NCBI RefSeq assembly: GCF_017591435.1
Contig: NC_059268.1
Location: 15,196,684 to 15,260,683 of the forward strand
DNA: 64,000 bases
Reading direction: 5' to 3'
Origin: Portunus trituberculatus
Lineage: Eukaryota; Arthropoda; Malacostraca; Decapoda; Portunidae
In this document: positions 1 to 14,635 of the stretch, piece after piece
How the letters are laid out: each line of letters begins with the position of its first letter
Position numbering within the stretch: the first letter of the stretch is position 1
Position numbers and translations under genes: made by a program
Notes under the pieces: generated by a model
What the model saw: the letters and a program-made list of their open reading frames with translations, nothing else
The model's database searches: none
Told to the model about the DNA's origin: nothing

Positions 1-811
1 CGCCAGCGAGGGACTAGAGTACTACGTGAGTGAGAAACGTAGTGAGTCTTACCCGAAGAGGCTGGAATAGAGGAGGAGGACGAGAAGGAGGACAGAATGA
101 GACAGGAGAGGGAGACGTGGGCTGTGTGTTACCGAGATCAAGATAATCCTCTACTTTTTGTCCTTGTGGAGGGAAAGTTAGATGAAGGCTGTCTGGCTTC
201 TCGTCTCAACACAGCAGCTGACTAATTTTCTTTCTCCGGTATGGAATAGAAACCGATGGAACGAAGGAAGGAGAGGAGAATAGAGAGGAAAGGAGGAGGA
301 GAAAAGAAATTAAGGGAAAGGACGTCGAAGGATGATTTCATGAACAAGGAGCAGGTAAGGATGTGATAAGAGAAATGGAAAAGTGAGGATGAAGAGAAAG
401 AGACGAAGGATCTAGGGGAGAGGAAAAGGAGGAATAAAGAGAGAAAGAAGGAATAGACAAGGAGATTTATCCGTAATGGAAGAAGGATTTGAATGTGAGA
501 GGAAAGAAGTGTGTGTGTTGTGTGTGTGTGTGTGGAAGGAAAGAGAGTTAGAAAAAATAAGAAGAAAAAGGACGAATGAAAGAGAAGTGTGTGTGTGTGG
601 GATGCAAAGATAGAAAGAAGTGCAGAGAAGGGAGAGGGAGAAAGGAAAAGTAAAAAGAAAGATAAATGTGTGTGAAGGGAACGGGAAGAAAGGAGAGGGG
701 AAGAAAAAAAAGAGGAAGGAGGGAAAAGTAAGAAATGGAAACGGAAAATGTGCATGAAGTAGAAAAAAAAATTGAATGAGGAATAGAAAAATTAGAGGAA
801 GAAAGCCAAAG

Positions 812-891
<80 letters not shown>

Positions 892-1162
892 AGGATATGG
901 AAAAATTACCTGTAAAATAAAACGAGTAGAGGATGAACGAATAATGAACTAATCCAGAACAAATTAATTTCTTCATAGCACAACATGGACGATCGTGGAA
1001 TGCAAGTGTCTACCGGGGGTGAATATCAAATGCTAATTAATTACAGCAAACTATGTATAAATAGAAACATTTTAAAAGGAAGCGCTGGATATTAATAAGA
1101 TTTACACTCGATAATTAAAAACATAACTAAATTAGCTATATACATTTTTCAAGCAATTAAAC

Positions 1163-1226
<64 letters not shown>

Positions 1227-2058
1227 CTCGCCGGCCAGCCAGACTAACGGTGTGGCCGCTAAAACAGCCCCCACAGTAGGCCATAATAACTCAGCCTCAC
1301 AAGACCAGCAGCCGCTCCTCAGACAGGCCTCCATCTTTCACTCCCAGGCTGTATAAATGACCCGTTTACCGCAGTGCAATCCCTCCGTCGCTGATATGGA
1401 TTCACTGTGTATCACGAACGCACACACACATACGTCCCCTTTCCTCCCGCAGCTTCGCGTGATAAACTTAGCCTAACGTAGCTTAACAGGGTCTTCGTCT
1501 CTGTTCCTTTACCGCGATTAGATTAGCATGGGGAAGGTGTCCGCAGCCCCACCGCCACCGTCTCCGCTGCAGTGCTCGCCTCGTTCCTCTGCTTGGTGAG
1601 ACGTTGGATGGCCATGTGCTCAAGCCGCGACCGTGCCTTTCTCCAGCTTCTAGATTGATATCACTGTGTTTCTTCGCGATATTGTTGATTGGATTGAAGG
1701 TTCGGTACGTTTATGCTTATGTTTCTTGCTTCTTCTTCTTCTTTCTTATCCTAATATTTGTCCTTCTCCTCTTCCTCGTTCTTCGTGTCATTTTTTTCTT
1801 CCTCCTCTTCCTCCTTATCTTTCCTTTCTCCCTCTTCGTTCTGGTCTTCCTCCTCGTCCTCCTCCTCTTCCTTCTCCTCCTCCTCATCGTCTTCCTTCTC
1901 ATCTTAGTCATCCTCCTCTTTCTTCTCGTCATCCTCCTCTTCCTTCTTCCCTCCCTCCTCCTTCTCGCTTTCGTCCTCCTCTTCCTCCTCCTCGTCTTCT
2001 TCCTCTCTTAAGTTACCACATTTGACGTTTAAAGGAAGAGGACATGTTAAGAAGGAAT

Positions 2059-2131
<73 letters not shown>

Positions 2132-2396
2132 CCTTCAGTTGTAATTTAGCATATCAAGTTGGACAAATTTCTTTATATTTTTCTCCCTACCTTTAATTTG
2201 TCTCATTCATGAAGTTAATTAAATAAATGTAAGCTACTTACTCTCCCTGCTGGAAGTGAGATATTGAGGGCGTTTTGTTTACTTTCTTTCCGTTTTCTCT
2301 CTCTCTCATAGTCTTAACCAACTTACGAGAATCTTAAATTGTGGTGGTGGACGAGGAAGAGGAGGAGGAGTAGGAGGAGAGGTATAAAGAATAAGG
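1..2396. other. Purine/pyrimidine-rich intergenic DNA with microsatellites
   Basis: Plus-strand purine-rich low complexity spans about 60-800, then (AG)n at 814-886, (TC)n at 1165-1218, a polypyrimidine CTC/CTT tract at 1728-2012 and (TC)n at 2062-2127. A GC-richer island at 1220-1620 has no convincing exon. Long open frames here come from the low-complexity DNA. Confidence 0.7.
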
Positions 2397-2616
2397 CTCG
2401 TATTCGAAAACGCGTTGCTCTCTCACCATGACTATTTTCTAAGGCTTAATAAATGAAGAGCTGGATTTTCATTGGTGTTTCTCCGGTTGGTAATGTAGAA
2501 ATCTTGTCAATCTGCCTCTAGAACCATAAAAACACCTTAACAACTCGTGTAAATCTAAATGAAGCCTTTTGGAATAGTGGAGGTGAAGTATATACAGAAG
2601 TGTTTGAGAATACAAG
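2397..2616 (+). mobile_element. 220-bp inverted-terminus element (second MITE-like family), copy 1
   Basis: Starts CTCGTATTCGAAAACG and ends GTTTGAGAATACAAG, imperfect inverted ends. The interior contains the family hallmark TCTGCCTCTAGAACCATAAAAACACC. No ORF of its own. Confidence 0.7.
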
Positions 2617-2926
2617 CTTAAGGACATGAAGAAAAGAACGATAACAAATATTTCAGACATTATCATAGCTGTGCAACTCGATTAGAAGTATTAACAAATG
2701 GTGAGCTCCACATCTAAAGCTTCGAACACACTGCTCTGTCACTCGGTACTTCGGCGCTTCGGTTCCGGCAGATACATCCCTATGGCAGAAAATTTTGTTG
2801 CCAACGTATTTCACCGAATGCTATCCCACAAAGGAGAAACACGTTACTTATTGCAGCACAGGCAAAGTGGATCGTATTAAAGTCTTCACCGATGACAAAA
2901 GAACAAGGCGCGGCGGTTAGTTACAC

Positions 2927-3143
2927 CCTATTCGCAGAAACGTTTTGCTCTCTCACTATGACTTATTTTCCAAGGCCATAGAGATGATTACCGGAAGATT
3001 TCAAGAGTCTTTCTCCATTTAATAATGCAAAAATATTATCAATCTGCCTCTAGAATCATAAAAACACCTTAAAAAACTCGTGTAAACTTAAATAAAAACC
3101 TCTTGAAATGGAGGTTAAGTACAGAACTGTTTGAGAATACGAG
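2927..3143 (+). mobile_element. Second MITE-like family, copy 2
   Basis: Begins CCTATTCGCAGAAACG and ends GTTTGAGAATACGAG, with the same interior. It lies 310 bp from copy 1 in the same orientation. Confidence 0.7.
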
Positions 3144-3427
3144 TTTAGTCAGCTGATGCGTTGTGAGCTTGTGAAACCCAAGCGACTATGTTTCCTCTTC
3201 CTTCTGCGGTTGACACGTTGCTTTTATGAATGTTTCTTTGTTATTGATTTTCTCTTTCTCAAACACAGTAGTATACAAGACTTTCACTTTGTTTTAACGT
3301 ATTAATCTTATATCTCGTATTCGCGAATCTGACAAAAACAGAGCTAGGGAACTTTTAACATGTATGGAAAAACATTGAATGGGCTAATGCTTCCCTCGCC
3401 CTCCATATCATAACCAGTTAGCCCATA

Positions 3428-3475
<48 letters not shown>

Positions 3476-3529
3476 TCAGTATTTAGCATCTAGAGAAAGA
3501 GAAAACATAAAGAAAGGATGGACATATAC

Positions 3530-3609
<80 letters not shown>

Positions 3610-3741
3610 ACGCCCCTCCCTCCCTCGCCTCAGCTGCTGATGCACTACGTAAATAATATTAGAGGTCCCCGGACACCTGTTCTCGTCCACCCAATAAAGT
3701 AAAGATGATGCTTAAGTTTTGAATACACACACACACACACA

Positions 3742-3790
<49 letters not shown>

Positions 3791-3841
3791 GTATGCGTTT
3801 TCCTATAAGTTTCCAAAATTTGATGCCTTTAATAAAAACGT

Positions 3842-3921
<80 letters not shown>

Positions 3922-4104
3922 CTGATTTCAAAATTGTGTTTCTTTTATATTTGTTTATCAAGACGTTCGATTTCCTTTCAGTCCAGATCACAAATAAACA
4001 AAGGATATAAGAACATCACCAGGTAAAGAAATCACCACTGCACAAGTAAAAGTCACCACCACACAGGTAAGTCTCATACAGGTAATAGTCACCACACACA
4101 TATA
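3144..4104. repeat. Cluster of (CT)n and (CA)n microsatellites
   Basis: (TC)n at 3430-3472 and 3534-3606; compound (CA)n(CT)n at 3726-3788; (AC)n at 3844-3920. No gene is seen between them. Confidence 0.85.
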
Positions 4105-4311
4105 CAGGCTCATATTATAAAACACTTCTTTGCTCTGTCTCCACTATCTTAAAATATTTATTTGAATTTATACAACTTTTTTTCAGGAGTGTTTTTTTTT
4201 TTTTTACGTTCTAGAGGCAGAGTGACAATATTTCTACATTACTAACCGGAGAAACACTCTTGAAAACCCCGCTAATTAAGAGAGAGAGACAAGCGTTTCT
4301 GAATATGGACC
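4105..4311 (-). mobile_element. Second MITE-like family, copy 3 (inverted)
   Basis: Reverse-oriented copy ending AGCGTTTCTGAATATGG. The interior CTAGAGGCAGAGTGACAATATTTCTAC matches the complement of the family hallmark. A short partial repeat of the same end follows near 4331-4351. Confidence 0.6.
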
Positions 4312-4436
4312 TCAGTGATACTTTGTAGATGAAAGAGCAGAGTTTCTGAATATGGGCCATAATACAACTAACAATCACCATCACAACATACATAGGTAAC
4401 GCAAGAACTGCCATACTAAATACAGGAAATACTCAC

Positions 4437-4572
4437 CGGTGCGCGGAGACACGGGTGCGAGGTGGGCGGGTTGGGCGTGGTGGGCGGCTTCGGGTGCACT
4501 GGGAGTCACGTGGTGGGTGGCGGCGCGGCCCTGGAGCAGCACCAGGGCCGCGGAGAGCATCAGGGGCAGCAT
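4437..4572 (-). CDS. Possible signal-peptide first exon of a secreted protein (partial)
   Basis: A minus-strand ATG at 4572 opens 45 codons that begin with a classical signal sequence (MLPLMLSAALVLLQGRAA), followed by a His/Ala/Pro-rich stretch. The frame ends at a strong donor, CACCG|GTGAGT. The segment is GC-rich, unlike its flanks. No downstream exon could be identified between 1 and 4436, so the rest of the gene may lie beyond the window edge or the exon may be spurious. Confidence 0.3.
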
Positions 4573-4718
4573 GGGGCAGGCACAGGGCCTTCATCTCCCT
4601 GCCATGCACCAGGTTGATGAGTCACTCCTCCCCTGCCCTCCTTGCCGTTTAACAAACACAGACCAACGCTTCCCAGTCCTCCTTCACCGCCACTCTTCCC
4701 TCAAGTTTGTTACGGTAT

Positions 4719-4760
<42 letters not shown>

Positions 4761-5416
4761 ACGAGTAGTGATTACTGATCTAACAATTGATATATATGTG
4801 TTTAACTATCCCGCTAACTGCAGTAGCTATCTGGTTTGAAATTGATCAAGGACGATACATTTTAAGGGTGAGACATCTTCAGTCACCATCACAACGAAAT
4901 AATGAAAGCATTCACGCACCTGTCGACATGACACAACTAACTCAGAGCTCCAATATCGCTTTGTTGCATAAAGAAACGATAACTTGAATAAAAGTTTCCA
5001 AGAGTTCCACCGCTCACGGTCCCTCACATCCGAACCACGACACGGCCAACGGGAAACGCACCGGGTTGTACACGTGCCCGGGTGTAAAGAGACCCCTGCA
5101 GCACGTCACTAGTGTTCACCTCTACCCACGCCTCCTGTCTCGTCAGCAATACATGGATTTGTGAACACGATCTGGACTAAGGCTGATTCGCGTGCCGCCG
5201 AACATCCAGTGAGCGAGAGGGCGTCTCCGCCCTGCCCTTGGCAGACTCCGTACCGCAGCCTGTCTCCAGCCCCACTGGCCACGTGCTGAGCCAACTCGCG
5301 CCACGCTCCACCTACTCACTCGACCGCATGCGCCTCTCACACCTTCACCACCACCACCACCACCAATGACCACCAGCACTACTATAAGGGCACCGACCAA
5401 TGCATCCTACATAGTG

Positions 5417-5451
<35 letters not shown>

Positions 5452-6224
5452 TAAGTTGGCGCATAAAACTAAACACAAACTTGTCCACGCCACAACACAC
5501 ACTTGCCGCCATCGTGTCTTACATCTCAATTTGTGTTCATTTCCATAAAACAACACAGTTGGATAATTGACTGGTAACTTGGAGAGGAGTTTCATTAAAA
5601 AACCTCTCGAGTCAATGAATAAATGTAGACAACAGCGGGGACAAATTAAGGTAACGTCTCACTCCATTGTCTGTCTAACTAGGTAGCTATGCAATGCGGG
5701 GGGAAAAATAAATAAATAAATAACAAATTATAGATAAATAAATTACTTACGATGAATAAAGGAAAGATTATGAAAGAACCTTAAATTTATTTTGACAAAA
5801 ATGGCAGCGGTAACTGTGATCAAGGCACTGGGTTATAGCTTTAGAAAAAAAAAAATACCACTGAACAAATTCACACACTTACAATAAATCACTGGAATGG
5901 TATTAAATGATCTTTATCTCCCCACAATCACGTTTGTTCTTTACAGTCCAGTTCGCCGGAGAGAGAATATTTCACTCTCAAGATACATACATAAGAAAAA
6001 TATTACAACATAAAAATCACTACACAGCCTAGTCAATGTTGACTCGTGGCGTCACGGGCTGCCGTAACTCCCCTCACATAAACATCCCCCTTCACTCGTC
6101 TTTTAGGTGAAAAAAAAAAAAAAAAACTTATGGGAGATGTGTACCGAGAGGTGACACGATCCCCTTCACCGTCTTAAAGCAACGCCAAGGCAAGATACAA
6201 CACGAGTAATAGTTAGCCTAACCA

Positions 6225-6231
<7 letters not shown>
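4573..6231. other. Intergenic, no gene recognised
   Basis: Contains (CT)n at 4720-4757 and (AC)n at 5419-5449. GC-rich patches near 5040-5400 have no clear exon. The rest is AT-rich. Confidence 0.55.
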
Positions 6232-7004
<773 letters not shown>

Positions 7005-7263
7005 ATTGACCTGTTTAGCCGAAAGAAGAAACTGCATTGGTCTGGGAAGCTTGTCCGGCTTTCTCACGCTTAAGCCTTTCAGTCGCCAAAAAAGTGGGTA
7101 GTAACTAAATAGTGATTTTGATTGCTATAACTCAAGAGAGTACATTACTGGGAAACACTTTCCTAAACAGTTAAGTGTTCCCTCTACTTCCTAAAGTGAA
7201 CAATTCGTAAACAACTCAGATAATTTTTTTTTTCCGGTTTACATCTAATTCCCCTATTACATT

Positions 7264-7459
7264 AGGGATAAGACGGTGTCTCCTGACAGAAGAGTCAGCC
7301 GTCAGGAGAACTTTGGTTTTGGCATTTGGGAACCGTTACCCCGAGTGGATGCCCTTCTTAACAACGGACCGCGGACAGGATTCGAACACGTGCGCTTCAG
7401 AACCCTGGGGCCCACAATTTCACAAAGCGAGCGCTGTCCAACTGCACCACGGCGGCACC
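7264..7459 (-). mobile_element. Old tRNA-derived SINE fragment, minus strand
   Basis: On the minus strand the segment begins with a tRNA-like head (GTGGTGCAGTTGGACAGCGC as A box, GTTCGAATCC as B box). A body then runs toward 7264. No A tail is left, suggesting an old or truncated copy. Confidence 0.6.
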
Positions 7460-7606
7460 TTATAAACATTAAAGATAATAAAGCAAGTAAATTTAAGACT
7501 TAATTCGTAAGATGGCTAGTATTCTCTCTTCCTCTGGGACGCACAGCATGTCTGATGATTCATATCCACGTGATGTTACGCTGGGATTCTTAATTTCTAA
7601 AAAAAA

Positions 7607-7692
<86 letters not shown>

Positions 7693-7836
7693 CATCCCCG
7701 GCACTACATGTAGAAGAGCACGATGCTGCTTGTGCCCCCGCCCTGCTCTCATGAAAATCAAGAGACAAATGAGAGAATTAATAGATAAATAGATAAACTG
7801 ATAAACAAAATGGTAAATATTATTAGCATCTACGCT

Positions 7837-7887
<51 letters not shown>

Positions 7888-8112
7888 GGGAAACTCTGGT
7901 CAATGACAGCAAAAGAAAAAAAAAAAAAAATGGCCCACTTAATAGGCAGTCCCTTTTGAAGGTCCAAGACTCAATCGAAAGAAAGAAACAAATGTCTTGA
8001 AACCTTCCTCTTAAAAGATCAAGTTGTGGGAAGATGGAAATCAGAAGAAGCTAGGTGGGGAGTTTCAGAGTTTACCAGAGAGTATAATGTGTGTTACATT
8101 GTAATATATTGA

Positions 8113-8188
<76 letters not shown>

Positions 8189-8311
8189 CTATAGGGAGTA
8201 TGAGAAACGTTAAAATAAGAAAGGAATGAGAATGAGAAGACGAAAATGGAGTGAAGTTGAGAAAGATGTGGTTAAAAAATCAACACCACACGAATAAATC
8301 ACCACAATGCA
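7460..8311. other. Intergenic with microsatellites
   Basis: (A)n(TA)n at 7600-7688, (GT)n at 7840-7883 and (GA)n at 8119-8183; nothing else recognised. Confidence 0.7.
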
Positions 8312-8524
8312 TTAACCCCTTTAGTACCATGACATGTTTTCATATCCATTATGGTGACTATTTAGTGATATTATACAGCTTCAGAAACTTATGTGGGGAT
8401 TAGAATAGTGAAAAATCCCGCCATCAATCTTCTGACCTCCATAGACCCTTCCTAACGAAAATAAAACGGTCTAATCACACCCAAAACTTAAGGTAGAAAT
8501 GCGTCCAAGTACTGCAGGGGTTAA
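8312..8524. mobile_element. TTAA-flanked MITE, copy 1
   Basis: A 213-bp element bounded by TTAA on both sides, with inverted ends CCCCTTTAGTAC / GTACTGCAGGGG. TTAA target duplication and CCC-starting ends are the hallmarks of piggyBac-type elements; there is no coding capacity. It lies just upstream of the ACAD9 promoter. Confidence 0.8.
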
Positions 8525-8616
8525 AATGATAAAAAGTCTACGTATCTGTCAAGATCAAGATCACAGCAGGTAGTAAAAGGAGTGTGTGTTTGTTGGCACT
8601 GTGCCGCTGCCCGCTG

Positions 8617-8624
8617 TTACGTCA
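8617..8624 (+). promoter_or_regulatory. CRE/ATF-like site TTACGTCA upstream of ACAD9
   Basis: TTACGTCA lies 77 bp before the ACAD9 start codon in a GC-rich stretch (about 8590-8700) that contrasts with the AT-rich surroundings. This looks like a TATA-less housekeeping promoter. No transcription start can be fixed from sequence alone. Confidence 0.3.
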
Positions 8625-8700
8625 CCGTTTGGTCCGTCACGCGACTGGCACCGCTCTCTAAACCCACAGTGAGTGCTGCCCGTGATCTCCTGCCGCAGGG

Positions 8701-8851
8701 ATGTTGCTGCCGTGCCGTTTGCTGAGTAGTGTAGCGCCCCAGCGGCTATGGGTGGGTCTGGGATCACGGGTGACAGGGTCTGTTAACTCCCTGACCTCCT
8801 TCAGAGCCATCAACACCTCACCCAAGGACGCCTCCACGCCTGCTGTAAGGA

Positions 8852-8912
<61 letters not shown>

Positions 8913-9028
8913 ACTATGAGCGGGGCTCAAAGTGACCTGTATTCATATCTAATTATTTTGCAACTTTTCCTTGAATTTGTTCACACTTTCTGCTGTAATA
9001 ATCTCTGCACTCATTCCTTTCCAAATGT

Positions 9029-9089
<61 letters not shown>

Positions 9090-9879
9090 CTTCCTTTTCC
9101 CAACTGTTTTGTAATTATTTTCACTGCCAGATCAGTTTTCATAATCATCTATATTTATACACATCAGCTGTCACACCATGGTCCGTTCTATCTTGTTAGT
9201 TTTAATTTATTCATCTAGTTTGTAATATCATTATGTAACAACGGCAGTAGGCAAGGGCAACAAAATAGCAGTATAGAATAAAATAAAATAAAACTCCGCA
9301 GAGTTGCCCGTTCCAAGAGATGTCAAGAAAATCATTGAAAATTTAAGGAGTGTCTTGAGACCTCCTTCAAGAAAGAGTTCAGGTTATAGAAAAAAAAGGA
9401 AATCCAGGCAGGAAATTCTGGAGTCTGCCAGAGAAATGGATGAATGGTTGAGAATACACATACACAGACACATAAACACACAAGCACCTTACATAATTAC
9501 AACAGAATAACCCCATCAGGTCGATAAGCCTTCTGAGAGTCAAGGCCAGTGAAAATTATTGCATTGTGCTATCTTACTCAAAGTTTTTATTCCTTATTAT
9601 GAAATGGTACTAGAAACTAAAAGGAAAAGAATATGAGTGATGAAGACATGGTGCGAATGAAAATTAAGATTAAAAAAATTCTTAAAACAATGGTAGTGTG
9701 GCAGGATGATCAATTGATTGTGACTGTGTACAGTCACTGTCCCCGAGAAGCCATCCCGCGTGCTCGCCTCGATTCCCGGCTCCCACTTCAAAGCTCCTCC
9801 ACCCAGCTGATTTGACGTCACATATATAAAGCCAAGCTATTGGTCAGCGAGAGAGAGAGAGAGAATATGAAAACGAATA

Positions 9880-9921
<42 letters not shown>

Positions 9922-12900
9922 GATAACGAATAAGGAGAGAATATGAAAACAAATAAGGAGAGAGAGAGAGAGAGAGAGAGAATATGGCAATGAATAAGGC
10001 AGCGTTTCTCAACTTTTTTTTACCCTTGCGTAACCCTTCAAATACATCACATGTCTCAAGGAACCCCTGCGCAAAAACAAATTTATGTACCATATATTTC
10101 TCATTTAATGTGACGTCAAATCAGCTGGGTGGAGGAGCTGTGGAGGGGGAGCCAGGAATCGAGGTGAGCTTGTGGGATGACTTCTCGGGGACAGTGCCCA
10201 TTAGCAAACCTTCGGGCGTACCCTATGATGATATTTTTCTATAGCATAATTGGCATTGGTGTTTAGGTGTTCAATAGTTGTTGCTTTTCTCATCTTTGTT
10301 TTGGTAAATTATGCCTGTGTTTGTGGTAGTGTAGTCCTGAAGTGTGGAAGAAAGAAGTCTTGTGAGTATCAATTAAAAGATTTATCTGGTGTTATGAAAG
10401 ACTTGACAGTTCAGTGGGACAGGGTCAAAGTAGATTAGATTAGATTGTAATGGCTAACTCTCACCTATCCCAAAGTAGGCCATCTATGTAGGGTGTTAAG
10501 GGTGAATACCTGCTATTATGGATGAATACCTTTGCCTACTGATCTTTATTGGCATTGAAAATAATAAGATATGTTCTTATATATAGACTCAAATATTTGA
10601 TGATTTACTAAGGATGTAGTAGATAAGCATTTCTTCTGAGGAATTATCTCACATTAGCTATTGTATATTTAATCAATATTTTTAGATCTCATTATTTCTT
10701 TGATATTTTGCTCACTGTCAATATCTTTAGGTCCAGCATGCAGATGAGGAGAATACTTCCACTGAAGCTGCTAAACTGAAAAAGCCTAAACGTGCACCCT
10801 TCATTAAGAACTTATTCCTTGGCAGGTAAGACGAAGAAAGTTCATAATCTTTACTTTGCAATCACCTTGTGTTAGAATCAGACCATAGCAGGATGGTATT
10901 AATGTCACATCACCACAAAGTATCAAAAGATGAGGCACTTTGAGTTTTGGTGTTTCAATCTCTCACCCTAATCACAGTGCAAGTGGCTTTCACTCTCATT
11001 AATCACAGCACAAGACAATAAGTACACTTGTCACCCAGCCTGTGCTATTTTGATTACAGTCACTGCAGCCTCTGATTCAACAAGGCAGGTCTTCAGTGTG
11101 TGCAGTGATATGCATATTTCAAATGTTGGAACTGTCATGCAGGTGATAATTTGTGACATGGGATTTCTTTGTATAAATTAAATGTTGTAGAAATGTGATT
11201 GTGATTTACTCACATAAGAATATTTGCAGGTTTGACAAGAGTGTTCTGGAGTTTCCTGAGGTGCTGGACCAAGATCAGCATGAACTGCTGCATGAAATGG
11301 TTGTTCCCATTGAGAGATATTTCTTAGAACAAGGTATTACCTTTCATCTTGTTATGAGGATGGGGCTTCCTCCCCCTAAGCTGGCTTACAGGCAAAAATA
11401 ACTGTAAATGGAGATGTCTTGTCTCTTATGTTCATGTAGTCTATGAAGGCTAATGTATATATACTTCATATTTTTTTTAACATGAAGTGGATGGACCCAA
11501 GATAGACAGAGACGCAAAGATCCCTGAGGAAACCCTACAAGGCCTCAAGGAGCTGGGTCTTTTTGGGCAGCAGATCCCTCAGGAGTATGGAGGTCTGGGT
11601 CTCGGGGCCACAGAGTATGCCAGGATTGCTGAGATCACCTCCCTGGATGGATCAATTGCTGTCACCCTAGCAGCTCATCAGGCCATTGGTCTGAAGGTAG
11701 CACTATTATTTTTATATTAATTTCTGTAGCATAAGGATACTGGATTTATCAAATATTTTTCCTCTTGTGACATTTTTTTAATTGTTCTTTAATTTTCTTT
11801 CAGGGCATTTTGATTTGTGGAACAGATGCACAGAAGGAAAAGTATTTACCTCAGTTGGCCTGTGGTGACTGGACAGCTGCTTTTTGCCTGACAGAGCCCA
11901 GCAGTGGGTCTGATGCCGCCTCTATCCAGACTCGTGCCACACTCTCTGATGATGGAAAGACTTGGCTGATCAATGGAAGCAAGATCTGGATATCTAATGG
12001 AGGTTTTGCTGATCTCATGACTGTGTTTGCCAAGACCACAGTAAGTTTGTCTCATGGAATAGCAAACCTATGATTGTTTTGGCACATATTCTCCCAATAA
12101 CATATATGAACTGTGCAAGAGTAGAATGGACAGGAAGGATACTTGATAACATTACCTATCACTTTGAACTTTTATCTTTCATGTGCCTTCTGTTCCTTCA
12201 GTGGGTGTGATTTTAAGGCAGGTTATATGCTACAGAGGATGTGAAAAGTGATTGGAGAAGAGTATAGTGATCAAATCTTAACTTTTTTTGAATAGATTCT
12301 TGAAGTGCAAATGGTTAGTATGCATTCAGGTGTAATTAGATGTATTGTGAGTGTCAGTATGTTGTTTCATTAATGTTATTTGCTTTGTGCCATCAGGAGA
12401 TACTGCCCTCTGGAGAGAAGAAGGATAAAGTCACAGCCTTCATTGTAGAAAGATCCTTTGGTGGAGTCAGCAGTGGTCCACCAGAGGACAAACTTGGGAT
12501 TCGTGGATCAAACACTTGTGAGGTGAAGATCATGTCAAAGTGTTGTTGTTTTGTTACCCATGACATGCTATAAGAAGTTTAATAAGTGGTCTCTGCCATT
12601 TATAGGTTTGGATATTATAGTAAATAACTTGTAATGACCCATCAGGTGTTCTTTGACAACACTCCTGTACCGGCGGAGAATGTTTTGGGTGAAGTGGGTG
12701 GCGGCTTCAAGGTGGCCATGAACATTCTCAACTCAGGTCGCTTCTCTATGGGCAGCTCTGGAGCAGGTAATTTTTGTATGTTTGATACGAACTTGTAACA
12801 TTTATTTTTTTCATAAAAAATTAATATTCTCATATACTTGTCTTGTCTCCTTTCCTAGGAATGTTGAAGAGGCTCCTTTCATGGAGTATTGACCATGCCG

Positions 12901-14590
12901 TTAATCGCAAGCAGTTTGGAAACTATCTCTCAGAGTTTGCCATGATCAAAGAGAAGTTTGGACGCATGAGTGCTAATATTTATGCCATGGAATCAATGGC
13001 TTACCTAACTGCAGGCATCTTGGATGGTCAGGAAGACCCGGACTGTTCTGTGGAAGCTGCTATTGTCAAGGTAAGACTGACATCTTATAGTAGCCTGTAT
13101 AAAGGCAGTTCTAAGAGCTTTCTTCATTTAGATATAATATATCCACAGAGTAACTTGTGTTTTATGGAACAGGTTTTCAGCTCTGAGGGTGCTTGGAAGT
13201 GGTGCTCTGAGTGCCTGCAGGTCCTGGGTGGTTTGGGCTACATGAAGTCTTACCCATTTGAGCGCTACCTTCGAGATGCCCGTATCCTCTTGATCTTTGA
13301 AGGAACCAATGAGATTCTCCGCTTATTTATTGGACTCAGTGGTAAGATTCATACTTTCTTATATTGACTGATTTGAAAGTAAAATTGAAATATAATATAA
13401 TGTTACTTATGTGCTGGGAATTCCACCAGAAAAATTACAGCATAAACATAATGATGATGATGACAGTGATGATAAGTGATATTAATACTTTTTGATAGGA
13501 AAAATAAGTCCCAGTCAATAATGTGTACATAAAACATCCAGAAATGGTCCAATCCACAGCCTGAATGATGAGGAAGGAGTAAGAAGGGATGAAAATGATT
13601 TGTTGAGCTTGAGGAAAGTGCATGTTGTCATGTTCAAGCTGATGTGATCATAAGGGCTTTTGCTTCATTTAGTGTTCTGTACATGACAACCTTTGGTCCA
13701 CAGTTACATTAAGCATCTATAATTGTAATATTCTAAAGTTTAATTTTACTGCTGTGTCTCCAGGGCTTCAGACTGCTGGAGGTGAACTTCGTGAGGTTGT
13801 TCAGAAGCTTCGTAATCCATTAATGAACCCCGGATTTATTATTGGAAAAGGCATCGAGAGATTCCGCCAACAGAAAGATAACCCCAAGCTTGACCTGGAC
13901 ATAGCAGGCCACCTTCACCCCACCCTGCAGCCATCAGCACAGCTTTTAGAGTACTGTGTGAAAAGGTTCCAGTATAGTGTGGAGATGGTGCTGGCCAAGC
14001 ATGGTAAGTAATGGCATATTGTCAATGGGAAAAATGATAAACTTGTGGATTGCAACGTGTAACTTGTCCACATGTTTTGTCATTCAATAAAGGGAATATG
14101 TAGATTGGATATTTTTGGTTACTTTATTGATGAGGAGCAGTTAGAATATGCAAATTATACCTTAAAGCTGACCTTTAAGACTAGCAATCATTGTTGCTGT
14201 CAAATCAATAGCAAGCTTTAAAAAGTTAGGCATATTTATGAATAGAGATGATGAATGGATACAGATGTATTTTGATACAGGGAGTGCCACATGTACCCTT
14301 GAGAAATTATTGCAGCTCCCCATGTACTCTTATTAATTGCCTTCTTGTGGATTTCAGGACAGGCTGTAGCTGCTCCCAAAAACCAGCTGGATGTCGCACG
14401 CTTAGCTGACTGTGCTATTGACCTGTATGCCATGACAGCTGTCCTGAGCCGCGCCTCACGTGCATACTGTATAGGCCTGAAAAATGCTGCTCATGAGGTA
14501 TGTCAGTCAAATTTTCCAGACTATCTTGACAATCTGTATCCTTTTCATCAAATTCAAACTGCTACTTTTTTTTATGAAGATGGTAAATTT

Positions 14591-14635
<45 letters not shown>

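Noticed and set aside
1604..2025. 135- and 119-residue Leu/Phe- or Pro-rich frames
   Set aside because: Derived from a polypyrimidine CTC/CTT tract open in several frames; no membrane-protein pattern beyond composition.
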